Origin: Phaeodactylibacter luteus
GTDB lineage: Bacteria > Bacteroidota > Bacteroidia > Chitinophagales > Saprospiraceae
Assembly (NCBI RefSeq): GCF_007993045.1
Contig: NZ_VOOR01000032.1
Location: 1 to 64,000, forward strand
Direction: 5' to 3'
DNA length: 64,000 nt
The notes below the pieces were generated by a model. The model did not search any database, was not told where the DNA came from, and saw only the letters and a list, made by a program, of their open reading frames with translations. Position numbers and translations under genes: made by a program. Position 1 is the stretch's first letter. The number at the start of each line of letters is the position of its first letter. Of this stretch, positions 7,842 through 15,218 are shown one piece after another.

Positions 7842-8372
7842 AATTGATTTTAAATAAACGCAATATAAAACATATAAAACTAAAAATCAAGCCCCCCATC
7901 GGATGTGCCTAGAGCAAAGGTGCCAATTGCCTGAACGGCTTCGCCGACCATAAGTCGCAGAGGCTTTTCCCAAAACAGACCCCTACGATGGACAGACCGT
8001 ACGTCATCGCTTAAACATTGTCAAAATACACCTTTGATTCCACCTGCACAAAAAATCCCCTGACAAAATTTGGCAACAGCCATAGACAACCAACCGCCTT
8101 GCCCATCCGAGCCCGGCATTCGCGCCAGCCACATAAAGCACTAAGTGCACCTATCTCCCACTTGCCGTTAGAAGGGGCCTACCCCTGCCTGAGGGCAGGG
8201 GTCGCTATGCTGCGGGGCTCGCTGACCGCTCGGCCCTACCGGGCTTACACCCCTCCGCAGCGCTAGTCCGGCGCCATCCTGAAGCTAAGCCTGGGCGTGG
8301 CAACTCCCAGCGCACATGGCAAAATGCCGCCCCCCGCTTTTGGAAAACCTAAGTAGAAAACAAGAGGCAGTG
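7842..8372. other. Intergenic region upstream of the recombinase gene
   Basis: No convincing gene is present. The AT-rich stretch next to 7842 (to about 7890) probably holds the recombinase promoter. A partial match to the palindromic element at 25331-25517 occurs at about 8060-8082 (core ACAAAATTTGGCAA), and copy 1 of the dispersed repeat occupies about 8174-8273. The remainder is GC-rich and featureless. Confidence 0.6.
8174..8273 (+). repeat. Dispersed chromosomal repeat, copy 1
   Basis: The shared blocks are CCCCTGCCTGAGGGCAGGGG, CGCTATGCTGCGGGGCTCGC, CCGCTCGGCCCTACCGGGCT and CCCCTCCGCAGCGCTAG. Other copies lie at 10740-10845 (-), 14199-14340 (+), 25235-25553 (+, interrupted) and 34140-34243 (-). 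Inner palindromes such as CCTGCC/GGCAGG suggest a structured REP-like element. Confidence 0.85.
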
Positions 8373-9377
8373 TCAATCAGGAGCAGAGCCCGGAAAACCT
8401 GTGGGCGGTACAGCCGGAGCCTGCAGCCGGTAGCCTACGCCCCTGATATTGACAATCTTCACCTCAGGGTCGGCAGACAGTTTTTTGCGGAGGCGAGAGA
8501 TGAAAACGTCCAGGGTGCGGCCTACATAACCGCCTTCGTCCCCCCACACGGCCTGCAGCAGCACATCCCGTTCCAGAGTCTGATTGGGAGAGGCGTGCAA
8601 CACTTGCAGTAGCGCGGCTTCTTTGCCGGTCAGCTCCGTGCGCTGCCCGTTGAAGGCTAGCAGCAGCTGCTCAGGGTCAAAATGGAAATTGCCCAGATTG
8701 GGCTCGGCAGCAGCAGTTCCTGCAGTAAGGCTAGACCTTGCTGAGGTTTCGCTTTTGGAGCGGACCCCGCCCGAAGTGCGAAATCCAAACAAGCCCTTAA
8801 TGGGCCGCCCGCGCCAGTACAGCCACCCCATCAGCGCTAGGGCAAGGGGCAGCAGGGCTTTGGCGAAGTTGCCGGCTGTGCTCGCACCCTTCACCGCTGC
8901 AGTGGAGTAGCCCGTTTCCGGAAAGGTAAATAGCAGGGCGTAGCAATCTTCTGGCAACAGGCGGTCTTGGCAGGGGATGATATCTGAAGCTTCCGATTGC
9001 CCAACCTTGAAACCGTAGACGGCTTCCTGCTCCCCGCACACGGCTACCTCCACCAAGTAAGGCCCTGTGAGCCCGGCCTTTTGTGCAGATGCCTCCACCA
9101 CTGCCGCAAGCCTCCCGGGCTCGAAAGCAAAGGGGGCCGCAAAGGATAAACGGTAGCGCTGTGGCTCCTCTTGCACCACGGGCATAACGCGGGAGGTGCT
9201 GTCCCCCGTGCTCAGCAGCAGCTCATGGCCCACCATGCGCAATGCGATCGATGTTTGCACGGGCCCCGCAGCTTGGGCGTACAGCGCAAAGCTGTGGGCT
9301 GAAAGGGCAATCAGGCTGGCGATGAAGGCGGCCCGGGCAGAAAACCGGCTCAGGGCAAAAGGTTGTAAATAGCACAC
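8373..9377 (-). CDS. ToxR-like membrane winged-helix transcriptional regulator
   Basis: This protein of 334 residues starts with GTG at 9377. A signal-type hydrophobic segment (about 14-36) leads into an extracytoplasmic domain (about 40-168) with two Cys pairs. One transmembrane helix follows (about 171-188), then a cytoplasmic linker and a C-terminal OmpR/PhoB-type winged helix (about 238-318) with LTGKEAALLQVL, RTLDVFISRLRKKL and IVNIRGVGYRL. The topology is like ToxR turned around, with the DNA-binding domain at the C terminus. It would sense an envelope signal and act directly on DNA. The linker (residues 194-211) is encoded by a palindromic repeat element at about 8745-8799. The gene is divergent from the propeller lipoprotein at 9478, which may be its target or its sensory partner. 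The fold is certain; signal and targets are unknown. Confidence 0.85.
   Translation of the reverse strand: MCYLQPFALSRFSARAAFIASLIALSAHSFALYAQAAGPVQTSIALRMVGHELLLSTGDSTSRVMPVVQEEPQRYRLSFAAPFAFEPGRLAAVVEASAQKAGLTGPYLVEVAVCGEQEAVYGFKVGQSEASDIIPCQDRLLPEDCYALLFTFPETGYSTAAVKGASTAGNFAKALLPLALALMGWLYWRGRPIKGLFGFRTSGGVRSKSETSARSSLTAGTAAAEPNLGNFHFDPEQLLLAFNGQRTELTGKEAALLQVLHASPNQTLERDVLLQAVWGDEGGYVGRTLDVFISRLRKKLSADPEVKIVNIRGVGYRLQAPAVPPTGFPGSAPD
8745..8799. repeat. Palindromic element lying in frame within a coding region
   Basis: The core CGCTTTTGGAGCGGAC and CCCGAAGTGCGAAATCC, followed by AAACAAGCCCTTA, matches the two ends of the element at 25331-25517. The outer arms GG(A)TTTCGC and GCGAAATCC pair with each other. 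On the minus strand it encodes KGLFGFRTSGGVRSKSET in the linker of the ToxR-like regulator, between the membrane helix and the winged helix. Confidence 0.7.
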
Positions 9378-9447
9378 ATTCAGATAGTTTTACAGTTTCG
9401 TTTACACTAATTTACACGGAATTCGTGCCTGCCCTGGCCCTTGCGGG

Positions 9448-9455
9448 TAGTTTTG
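9448..9455 (+). promoter_or_regulatory. Candidate Bacteroidota -7 promoter element
   Basis: TAGTTTTG fits the Bacteroidota TAnnTTTG consensus and lies 22 bases ahead of the ATG at 9478. No convincing TTG -33 element is seen at the expected distance, so the promoter may depend on an activator such as the divergent regulator. Confidence 0.45.
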
Positions 9456-9477
9456 TGAAAACATTAACCTAAAGATT

Positions 9478-10614
9478 ATGGAACGACTACCTAAAAAAAA
9501 CATGAGGAAAGAAATCGGCACAGCGGAGAAGCAGTACAGCCGTGTACAGCGGCCGCTTTTGATGGCCCTTTGCCTGGCGCTTGCCCTCCTGCTGCCACCG
9601 GGCTGCACCGGACAGGAAGCATTGCCCTACCCGGTGAAAGGGGAGCAAAATGGGGGCGCCTGCCTGCCCAACAACGATCTGTTGCATGTATTTCAGATGC
9701 AGGCGCCCCTCCCCCGCGAAAAGGATAGCCAGATTGGGGAGTATGTCCGCCGGGTATATCAGGACTCAAAGGGGCACCACTGGTTTGCTACCAATAAATA
9801 TGGCGTGGCGCGCTACGACGGGGAGGCCCTTCAGTACTTCAGCGTAGACGAAGGCCTGGGCGGCCCCGTAGTGACGAGCATCGTGGAAAGCCGGAACGGG
9901 CACATCTGGCTGGCGACCAACGGGGGCATTTCCCGTTACGACGGGCGGGCCTGGTTGAATTTTGACAAAGCTGACGGCCTGCCTCACAGCTGGGCATGGA
10001 GCGTCTTTGAGGACAGCAGGGGCAATATCTGGGCAGGCACAGAGCAAGGGCTGGCCCGTTGGGAGGGCAATGGCTTTACCGCTGTGGCTGCGCCTGGCAT
10101 GGAGGGCCGTACCGTTTGGAGCATAGCCGAAGGGCCCGATGGCAGCCTGTGGTTTGGCACTCAGGATGCGGGGCTGTTCCGTTACGATGGTGCGGAGTAT
10201 GCCCGCTTCACCAAATCGGACGGCCTGCCGGACGAAGGCGTGACGAGCCTTTCCTTCGACAAGGAGGGCCGGCTTTGGCTGGGGACCATGTTCGGGGGGC
10301 TCAGCGCTTTCGATGGGCAGCATTTTACGAATTATGCAGAGCAGGCCGATTTCGGGGGCAAGGAAGTCTGGGCCACTTTAGCTGGCCGGGATGGCGAAGT
10401 GTGGTTCGGCGTGGAAGGGCAAGGGCTTTTCCGTTTCGACGGCAAGCATTACATTCAGTATGGCCCAGAGCATGGGCTGGAGGTCCGCGCAGTACAAACC
10501 ATATTCGAAGACCAGCAGGGGCGCTTGTGGGTCGGCGGAGGCGGCGGGCTCTATCAGCTGGCGGGGCATCAATTTTTCCATGTCAGCAAGGAAGGCCCCT
10601 GGGACGGCTGCTAA
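9478..10614 (+). CDS. Reg_prop beta-propeller lipoprotein (two-component sensor-like)
   Basis: This protein of 378 residues begins with a lipoprotein signal peptide: a hydrophobic core at about 31-42 and a PPGC lipobox with Cys43. The rest consists of repeated units with an (I/H)W(L/F/A)(A/G)T..G(L/I)(S/A)RYDG pattern of about 40-45 residues each. These match the two-component regulator propeller family that forms the periplasmic input domain of hybrid two-component sensors. About seven repeats are visible, enough for one propeller. Unlike the hybrid sensors, no kinase or DNA-binding domain follows. It is divergent from the membrane winged-helix regulator at 8373-9377, so the pair could be a hybrid sensor split into two proteins. 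A second possible start is ATG 9502. A strong terminator follows at 10650. Confidence 0.85.
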   Translation: MERLPKKNMRKEIGTAEKQYSRVQRPLLMALCLALALLLPPGCTGQEALPYPVKGEQNGGACLPNNDLLHVFQMQAPLPREKDSQIGEYVRRVYQDSKGHHWFATNKYGVARYDGEALQYFSVDEGLGGPVVTSIVESRNGHIWLATNGGISRYDGRAWLNFDKADGLPHSWAWSVFEDSRGNIWAGTEQGLARWEGNGFTAVAAPGMEGRTVWSIAEGPDGSLWFGTQDAGLFRYDGAEYARFTKSDGLPDEGVTSLSFDKEGRLWLGTMFGGLSAFDGQHFTNYAEQADFGGKEVWATLAGRDGEVWFGVEGQGLFRFDGKHYIQYGPEHGLEVRAVQTIFEDQQGRLWVGGGGGLYQLAGHQFFHVSKEGPWDGC

Positions 10615-10649
10615 TGCTGCAGCCCTCTGGCCGCCTTATGGGGGCAGCT

Positions 10650-10687
10650 AGCCCGGGAGCAAGCATTGGCTTTGCTCCCGGGCTTTT
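10650..10687 (+). terminator. Rho-independent terminator after the propeller lipoprotein
   Basis: AGCCCGGGAGCAA (10650-10662) pairs perfectly with TTGCTCCCGGGCT (10672-10684) and is followed by TTT. It lies 36 bases after the stop at 10614. Confidence 0.85.
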
Positions 10688-10739
10688 CTGGGGTGGCCCT
10701 AATGCTTTGCACGCTGAATGCCGCCTGGCTTGAAGGCTG

Positions 10740-10845
10740 GCATCGGCCTAGCGATGTGTAGGGGTGTGCAAGCCCGATAGGGCCGAGCGGGCAGCGAGCC
10801 CCGGAACGTAGCGGCTCCTGCCCTCAGGCAGGGGCAGGCCCCAAA
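10740..10845 (-). repeat. Dispersed chromosomal repeat, copy 2
   Basis: This is the reverse complement of the family described at 8174. It includes GCATCGGCCTAGCG, GATAGGGCCGAGCGGG, CAGCGAGCCCCGGAACGTAG and CCTCAGGCAGGGGCAGGCCC. It lies between the terminator and the cytochrome operon. Confidence 0.8.
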
Positions 10846-11132
10846 ACATCAATATGGCTTGTGCCTGTACTGGATTACGTGGAGTGCGGGGATGAAGGTG
10901 CCATTCGGTTGGCCCTAGCAGCCAGCTATCCCCTCTGAGTGCCCATTTCATACAATATATGTATCTATATAGAAATATTCTTGATTGACAAATCAGCTAT
11001 TTACATGGGATAAAAGCCTTTATTATTGGTTTTTTTGCTTTTTCCTGCCTTGACAAAGCGATAAAATCGTAATTGTATATACTGTGCTGCGGCCCCACCT
11101 TTGCACTACAGGAATCAAAAACGCGCTTAGTC

Positions 11133-11783
11133 ATGATAAAAAAAATGTTTTACAGCATCTTATGCACAGCGGTGCTATGCGGTTGCAGTGCTGAATACCT
11201 ACAGCCGGTATCTGGGGTCTGTTTTGAGTCTGAAGTGCTCCCAATTTTTGTATCGAACTGTACGCAGAGCGGCTGCCACAACAGCATAGACCGAGAGGAA
11301 GGTTATGACCTGACCGCTTACGAGCAGATTGTCCGCAAAGGGATTGTACCTGGCGATTTCCGCGCAAGCGAGGTGTACAACGTATTGCTCGAGCCATTGG
11401 GGGAAGAGCGTATGCCCCCTGCCCCAAACCGCATGCTCTCTGCTACAGACATACAGACGATCGCACTTTGGATAGAGGAAGGGGCACGGAACACCACCTG
11501 CGAGCCTGCAGACTGCAGCACCGCCGCAGTCTCCTTCGCCCAAGACATACAGCCGATCATGGCGAGCTGGTGCAATGGCTGCCACAGTACAGGTGCGCCC
11601 TCAGCGGGTGTTGTCACCTCAACCTACACTGGCATGAAAACCATTGCAGACAATGGCAGCTTGGCCGGCACAGTAGCCCACGAGCAGGGTTATCCCCCTA
11701 TGCCAGACAATGGCGGGCAGCTCTCTGCCTGCGAGATAGCCCTCATCCGCCAATGGGTGGCAGATGGCGCGCCGAACAATTAA
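11133..11783 (+). CDS. Lipoprotein with two c-type cytochrome-like motifs
   Basis: I chose the ATG at 11133 (217 residues) because MIKKMFYSILCTAVLCGCS is a clean lipoprotein signal with the lipobox Cys near residue 18. The frame extends upstream to 11073 without good signals. Two homologous halves follow. The first contains CTQSGCH, a spaced CX4CH motif, and the second contains CNGCH, a standard CXXCH haem-attachment site. Each half also has an MPP(A)P or PPMPD segment and ends in a WI/WV..GA helix. This resembles the planctomycete-type cytochrome c domain seen in Bacteroidota envelope proteins. Axial ligands would be His plus a Met of the MPP segments. It starts an operon with YceI, DUF5777 and a second, similar cytochrome protein. 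Whether the CX4CH half binds haem is uncertain. Confidence 0.85.
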   Translation: MIKKMFYSILCTAVLCGCSAEYLQPVSGVCFESEVLPIFVSNCTQSGCHNSIDREEGYDLTAYEQIVRKGIVPGDFRASEVYNVLLEPLGEERMPPAPNRMLSATDIQTIALWIEEGARNTTCEPADCSTAAVSFAQDIQPIMASWCNGCHSTGAPSAGVVTSTYTGMKTIADNGSLAGTVAHEQGYPPMPDNGGQLSACEIALIRQWVADGAPNN

Positions 11784-11869
11784 AACCTGCTCTGCCACTG
11801 GCATAGCCAAAGGGGCCATGCAGGAGTTTTGTAAAACCAAGGGGAAGGCCTCCCCAAAATAAGAATAGT

Positions 11870-12454
11870 ATGTACCAGATATTTAGCTGCCTGATGGGGG
11901 TGCTGTTGCTGTGCGCTTCCCATAGTACCGGGCATACCCAAGAGCGTTTCTTCACCCGCGCAGGCACAGTCGCCTTCGATGCGGAAGGGGCAATGGACGA
12001 TGTAGAAGAGATCAAAGCCATAAACCGGCAGGCCCTCTGTGTGCTTGACCTGGGGAGCGGGCAGATGGAATGGGCTGTATTGATGAAAGGGTTTCAATTT
12101 AAAAACGCGCTGATGCAGGAGCACTTTAATGAGAACTACGTGGAGAGCTCCCTATACCCCAAAGCACACTTCAAAGGGAAGGTGCTGAACCTGCCTGAGC
12201 GGAAAGCACTGGAAAAAGGAGGCGAATGGCCGGTGACCGTCAAAGGGGTGATGGCCCTACACGGCGTTTCGAAGGAAGTAGTGGCCAAAGGGCTACTGCG
12301 TTCCAGAGCGCAAGGCCAGCAGATAGGGCTGGAGTCTGACATTGAGCTTGCGCTGGCCGACTATGGCATACGCATCCCCAGTGTAGTAGGCAGCAAGGTA
12401 GCGGAGGTGGTTGCTATAGCCATCCAAGGAGATTTGGACCCATTTAAAAAGTAG
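11870..12454 (+). CDS. YceI family periplasmic protein
   Basis: This protein of 194 residues has a signal peptide (cleavage near residue 23, after a Gly-His-Thr-Gln stretch). The sequence FKNALMQEHFNENYVESS and YPKAHFKGKV is characteristic of the YceI fold, a lipocalin-like barrel that binds polyisoprenoid chains. Later segments (VKGVMALHGVSKEV, then LADYGIRIP) match the strand that closes the barrel. It lies 86 bases after the first cytochrome gene and 4 bases before the DUF5777 gene, so it belongs to the same operon. In Bacteroidota these three families often occur together. The physiological role there is not established, though an envelope electron-transfer or quinone-related function would fit. 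Confidence 0.9.
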   Translation: MYQIFSCLMGVLLLCASHSTGHTQERFFTRAGTVAFDAEGAMDDVEEIKAINRQALCVLDLGSGQMEWAVLMKGFQFKNALMQEHFNENYVESSLYPKAHFKGKVLNLPERKALEKGGEWPVTVKGVMALHGVSKEVVAKGLLRSRAQGQQIGLESDIELALADYGIRIPSVVGSKVAEVVAIAIQGDLDPFKK

Positions 12455-12458
12455 ACCG

Positions 12459-13352
12459 ATGAAATACTTATGGATTATCCTCACGGGCATGCTTCTCGCG
12501 CGCACCGCAGCTGCACAGGAAGAAAGCCTGCTAGAGTTGATAGAGGAAGAGCCTGTAACGGAGGTGGTGACCAACGCGTTCAAGGGCAGCCGGGCCATCA
12601 ATGCCCATAGTATGGAAATGATAGGAGCTGGCGTGTTGGATTTCCGGATATTGCACCGTTTTGGGCGCATCAATCAAGGGTATCAGCAGTTTTTTGGGCT
12701 CGACCAGGCTGCTATGCGCATGGGGTTTGACTACGGCCTCACGCCCAACCTGACGGTAGGTGTGGGCCGGTCTACCTATCTCAAGGAGCTGGACGGCTTT
12801 GTAAAGTGGCGTATCCTATCCCAGAAAGCGGGCAGCCGCCCGTTCCCTTTTGCGCTGATCGGCGTGAGCGGAGTGACGTACAATGGGCTCGAAAACCCAT
12901 TTGCTCAAGCGGAGGTAGAGCCCACTGCGGCCCGCAGGATGGCTTATTACCATCAGGTGATCATCGGGCGGAAATTCAGCGAGCGCCTTACGCTCCAATT
13001 GGCCCCCACACTGGTGCACCGCAATTTAGTAGAAAACCGGCTACAGCCCAACCAACTGCTCGCGCTTGGTGTGGGAGGGCGGTTTAAGATAACCAAGAGG
13101 CTGGCCCTGGTCGCTGATTATTCGCATGCCCTAAACCGCTTTCCAAACAGCTGGGCCTACAATCCGCTCTCTATCGGTGTGGACATCGAGACCGGAGGGC
13201 ATGTTTTCCAATTGCACTTTTCAAATACCAGCGGTATGAACGAGCGTGCTTTTATTGCCGAGCCCAATGGATCTTGGCTGCAAGGCGACCTACAGTTCGG
13301 CTTCAACTTGTCGAGGGTATTCCAGGTGCACAAGCCCAAACGCCCTTTTTGA
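12459..13352 (+). CDS. DUF5777 family beta-barrel protein
   Basis: This protein of 297 residues has a signal peptide ending after residue 19 (TAAAQ). It fits the DUF5777 family of Bacteroidota outer-membrane barrel-like proteins. Typical segments are NAFKGSRAINAHSME, LDFRILHRFGRINQG, FFGLDQAAMRMGFDYGLT and NLTVGVGRS. Alternating hydrophobic strands continue to a C-terminal segment with LQFGFNLSRVFQV. It follows the YceI gene by 4 bases and precedes the second cytochrome gene by 53 bases, which indicates co-transcription. It may provide an outer-membrane component for the cytochrome proteins; that is inference. The family call is firm. Confidence 0.88.
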   Translation: MKYLWIILTGMLLARTAAAQEESLLELIEEEPVTEVVTNAFKGSRAINAHSMEMIGAGVLDFRILHRFGRINQGYQQFFGLDQAAMRMGFDYGLTPNLTVGVGRSTYLKELDGFVKWRILSQKAGSRPFPFALIGVSGVTYNGLENPFAQAEVEPTAARRMAYYHQVIIGRKFSERLTLQLAPTLVHRNLVENRLQPNQLLALGVGGRFKITKRLALVADYSHALNRFPNSWAYNPLSIGVDIETGGHVFQLHFSNTSGMNERAFIAEPNGSWLQGDLQFGFNLSRVFQVHKPKRPF

Positions 13353-13405
13353 CCCCCCACATTATCCAATTGGGGCAGCTCGCCTGCCAAGATAAAATTA
13401 AAAGT

Positions 13406-14137
13406 ATGATGAAAAAACGATTTAAACTGCTCGCAAGTACGGCGCTGGCCCTGTTTTCCCTTCTCAGCTGCCAACGCGAGCCCATCACTGTCGGAAACGG
13501 CAACAGCCCTGATGGCACAGGGGGCACTACCCCCACAGTAGGGGAAGGCCCTGTTTGCGACCCTGACTCTGTATACTTTGAGCAGCAATTGTTGCCCATA
13601 CTGGTATCCAATTGCGCCATGTCGGGCTGCCACGATGTGGCTTCCCGCCGAGACGGGGTGATCCTTACGAGCTATGACTATGTGCGCAGCACTGGGGAAA
13701 TCCGGTTGAACAACCCCACAGAAAGTGAAATCTATGAGGTGCTATTTGATAGCGACCCGGAAGACCGTATGCCGCCAGCCCCCCGGGCACCTTTATCGGC
13801 TGAAGAAAAAGCCTTATTGCTCAAATGGATAGAGCAGGGGGCACAAGACTTGTACTGCGAGGCAGCCTGTGATACCTCTGCCGTCCGGTTCAGTGCCAAT
13901 ATAGTCCCGCTCATACAATCGCAATGCCAAGGCTGCCATCAGGGCGGGAGCCCAAGCGGGGGCATAAGGCTAGACAGCTATGAACGGATAAAGGAGCAAG
14001 TAGATAATGGCCAATTGTGGGGTGCAGCAGCTCGCCTCTCGGGCTATGCCCCTATGCCCCCGGCAGGCACAGGCCTTTCAGCTTGTGAGCTTCGGCAGCT
14101 GGAAATTTGGATTCAGGCTGGAGCCGAAAACGACTGA
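13406..14137 (+). CDS. Lipoprotein with two c-type cytochrome-like motifs, paralogue of the gene at 11133
   Basis: The ATG at 13406 opens a lipoprotein of 243 residues with signal MMKKRFKLLASTALALFSLL and lipobox SC. A Gly/Thr-rich linker follows. The body repeats the architecture of the protein at 11133. An N-terminal half contains CAMSGCH (CX4CH) and RMPPAPRAPLSAEEKALLLK. A C-terminal half contains CQGCH (CXXCH), YAPMPPAGTGLSACELRQLE and a final WI..GAEND. The two proteins are clear paralogues flanking YceI and DUF5777, so the operon encodes two di-haem-like lipoproteins. The frame reads back to 13274, but that part overlaps the DUF5777 gene and lacks signal features. A repeat and a convergent terminator follow. 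Confidence 0.87.
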   Translation: MMKKRFKLLASTALALFSLLSCQREPITVGNGNSPDGTGGTTPTVGEGPVCDPDSVYFEQQLLPILVSNCAMSGCHDVASRRDGVILTSYDYVRSTGEIRLNNPTESEIYEVLFDSDPEDRMPPAPRAPLSAEEKALLLKWIEQGAQDLYCEAACDTSAVRFSANIVPLIQSQCQGCHQGGSPSGGIRLDSYERIKEQVDNGQLWGAAARLSGYAPMPPAGTGLSACELRQLEIWIQAGAEND

Positions 14138-14198
14138 GGCGGCCCGGGCCCAAACCAGATTGTCGTTTTTGTTTTTGCCTGACCAGACTGCTTCGCGG

Positions 14199-14340
14199 CA
14201 GGGGCCTGCCCCTGCCGCAAGGAGGGGGCCAGCAGGCAGGTGCCGCTATGCTGCGGGGCTCGCTGTCCGCTCGGCCCCTCGCCCTACAGGCGTCGGGTCT
14301 GGCCTTCGGCCACCCCTGCGCAGCGCTAGGCCAATGCCAG
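14199..14340 (+). repeat. Dispersed chromosomal repeat, copy 3
   Basis: This is a longer form of the family. The blocks GGGGCCTGCCCCTGCC, GGCAGGTGCCGCTATGCTGC, GGGGCTCGCTGTCCGCTCGG and CGCAGCGCTAGGCCAATGCC are present. The middle (about 14280-14315) is diverged and longer than in the other copies. Confidence 0.8.
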
Positions 14341-14409
14341 CCTATTGCCCAGAAAGCTTAAGACCTGCCTTGCTCGTGAGCTTGTACAGAAAAAGTTAGT
14401 GTGTAAGCT

Positions 14410-14456
14410 GCGCCCGGCAAACTGTAGTGTGCATTGCTACGCCGGGCGCTCCTTTT
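14410..14456. terminator. Terminator between convergent genes
   Basis: GCGCCCGGC (14410-14418) pairs with GCCGGGCGC (14441-14449) and is followed by TCCTTTTT. It suits the rightward operon. In the leftward direction the hairpin has no clear T run directly after it. Confidence 0.75.
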
Positions 14457-14461
14457 TGCCC

Positions 14462-15187
14462 TTACCACACCCCGGTAGAATGCCAGCCCCCGCCTTCGCG
14501 TTTTTCAGCTTCCCGCTCTGCTTTGGTCTTTTGGAAAGCGTCCCTTTCCAAAAAATAGCTGCCCGGCTCTTCAGGTGCATCCTCCCAGCTCCATTTTTTG
14601 CGCCGGTCTTCGGGCTCCTGCTTGTTTTTGAACCAGAAGGCCACAAAAATGCCCACGAGGGCACCGGCCAGGTGGCTTTCCCAAGAGACCCGCTCATCTG
14701 ACGGGAGCACCCCCGCGAACATGCCGCCGTAGTACACCACGACGATGAGCGACAGCACAATGGAGCGGATGTTGCGCCGGAAGATGCCCGACCAGAACAC
14801 GAAAGCGACCAGCCCGTAGATGACGCCGCTGGCGCCGATGTGGAACGCATTGGCACGGGCGAACACCCATACCGCCAGCCCGGTGAGCAAGTAGATGGCG
14901 CTCAGGCTGGCCACAGCTACACGCCGGTAAAAGAAGAACAACAGCCCCGATAGGACGAACAGCGGGGGCGTATTGGCCAGGAGGTGCTTCCAGCCGGAGT
15001 GGAGCAAGGGGGCGAAGACCACCCCTTTGAGGCCGAACTCCCGGCGCGGGTAGATGCCCCAAGTGCCCCAGTCCTGGCCGGTGAGCAACTGCAGCAGGTG
15101 GATGGCCCAGATGATGCCCACCGCCCAAAGGGCTACGGCCAGGCTTTGCTTAAACTTGAGGGAGGCTCGGTCGATGGCGGTGCTCAT
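14462..15187 (-). CDS. Rhomboid family intramembrane serine protease
   Basis: This protein of 241 residues has about six transmembrane helices. The catalytic serine lies in HIGASGVIYG (Ser120) and its partner histidine in ESHLAGALVG (His172). An HSGWKHLLAN segment (61-72) supplies the oxyanion-side His/Asn. It should cleave membrane helices within the bilayer. The C-terminal 50 residues form a charged cytoplasmic tail rich in Glu, Arg and Lys. The gene lies 31 bases downstream of pfkA in the same direction, so it may be read with it, although the functions are unrelated. The family call is firm; substrates are unknown. Confidence 0.93.
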   Translation of the reverse strand: MSTAIDRASLKFKQSLAVALWAVGIIWAIHLLQLLTGQDWGTWGIYPRREFGLKGVVFAPLLHSGWKHLLANTPPLFVLSGLLFFFYRRVAVASLSAIYLLTGLAVWVFARANAFHIGASGVIYGLVAFVFWSGIFRRNIRSIVLSLIVVVYYGGMFAGVLPSDERVSWESHLAGALVGIFVAFWFKNKQEPEDRRKKWSWEDAPEEPGSYFLERDAFQKTKAEREAEKREGGGWHSTGVW

Positions 15188-15218
15188 GCGGGCAGTTTTG
15201 AAAATTCAAGGCTGGAGA

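Larger units (their letters stand above)
10615..11132. other. Intergenic region with terminator and repeat copy 2
   Basis: No gene is seen. It contains the terminator at 10650-10687, the dispersed repeat copy 2 at 10740-10845 and an AT-rich promoter-like stretch from about 10940 ahead of the cytochrome operon. CACCTTTG at about 11096-11103 is one mismatch from the TAnnTTTG promoter element. Confidence 0.6.
14138..14461. other. Convergent intergenic region with repeat copy 3
   Basis: No gene is seen. The dispersed repeat copy 3 fills about 14199-14340, and a strong hairpin at 14410-14449 separates the cytochrome operon from the rhomboid gene. Confidence 0.6.

Noticed and set aside
8173-8273. 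Terminator interpretation of the dispersed repeats
   Set aside because: They lack T tracts, occur in both orientations relative to genes, and separate true terminators are present near several copies (10650, 14410, 34021).
9766-10323. Frame of 185 codons antisense to the propeller lipoprotein
   Set aside because: The repeats of the propeller gene create open antisense frames; there is no start context and no domain.
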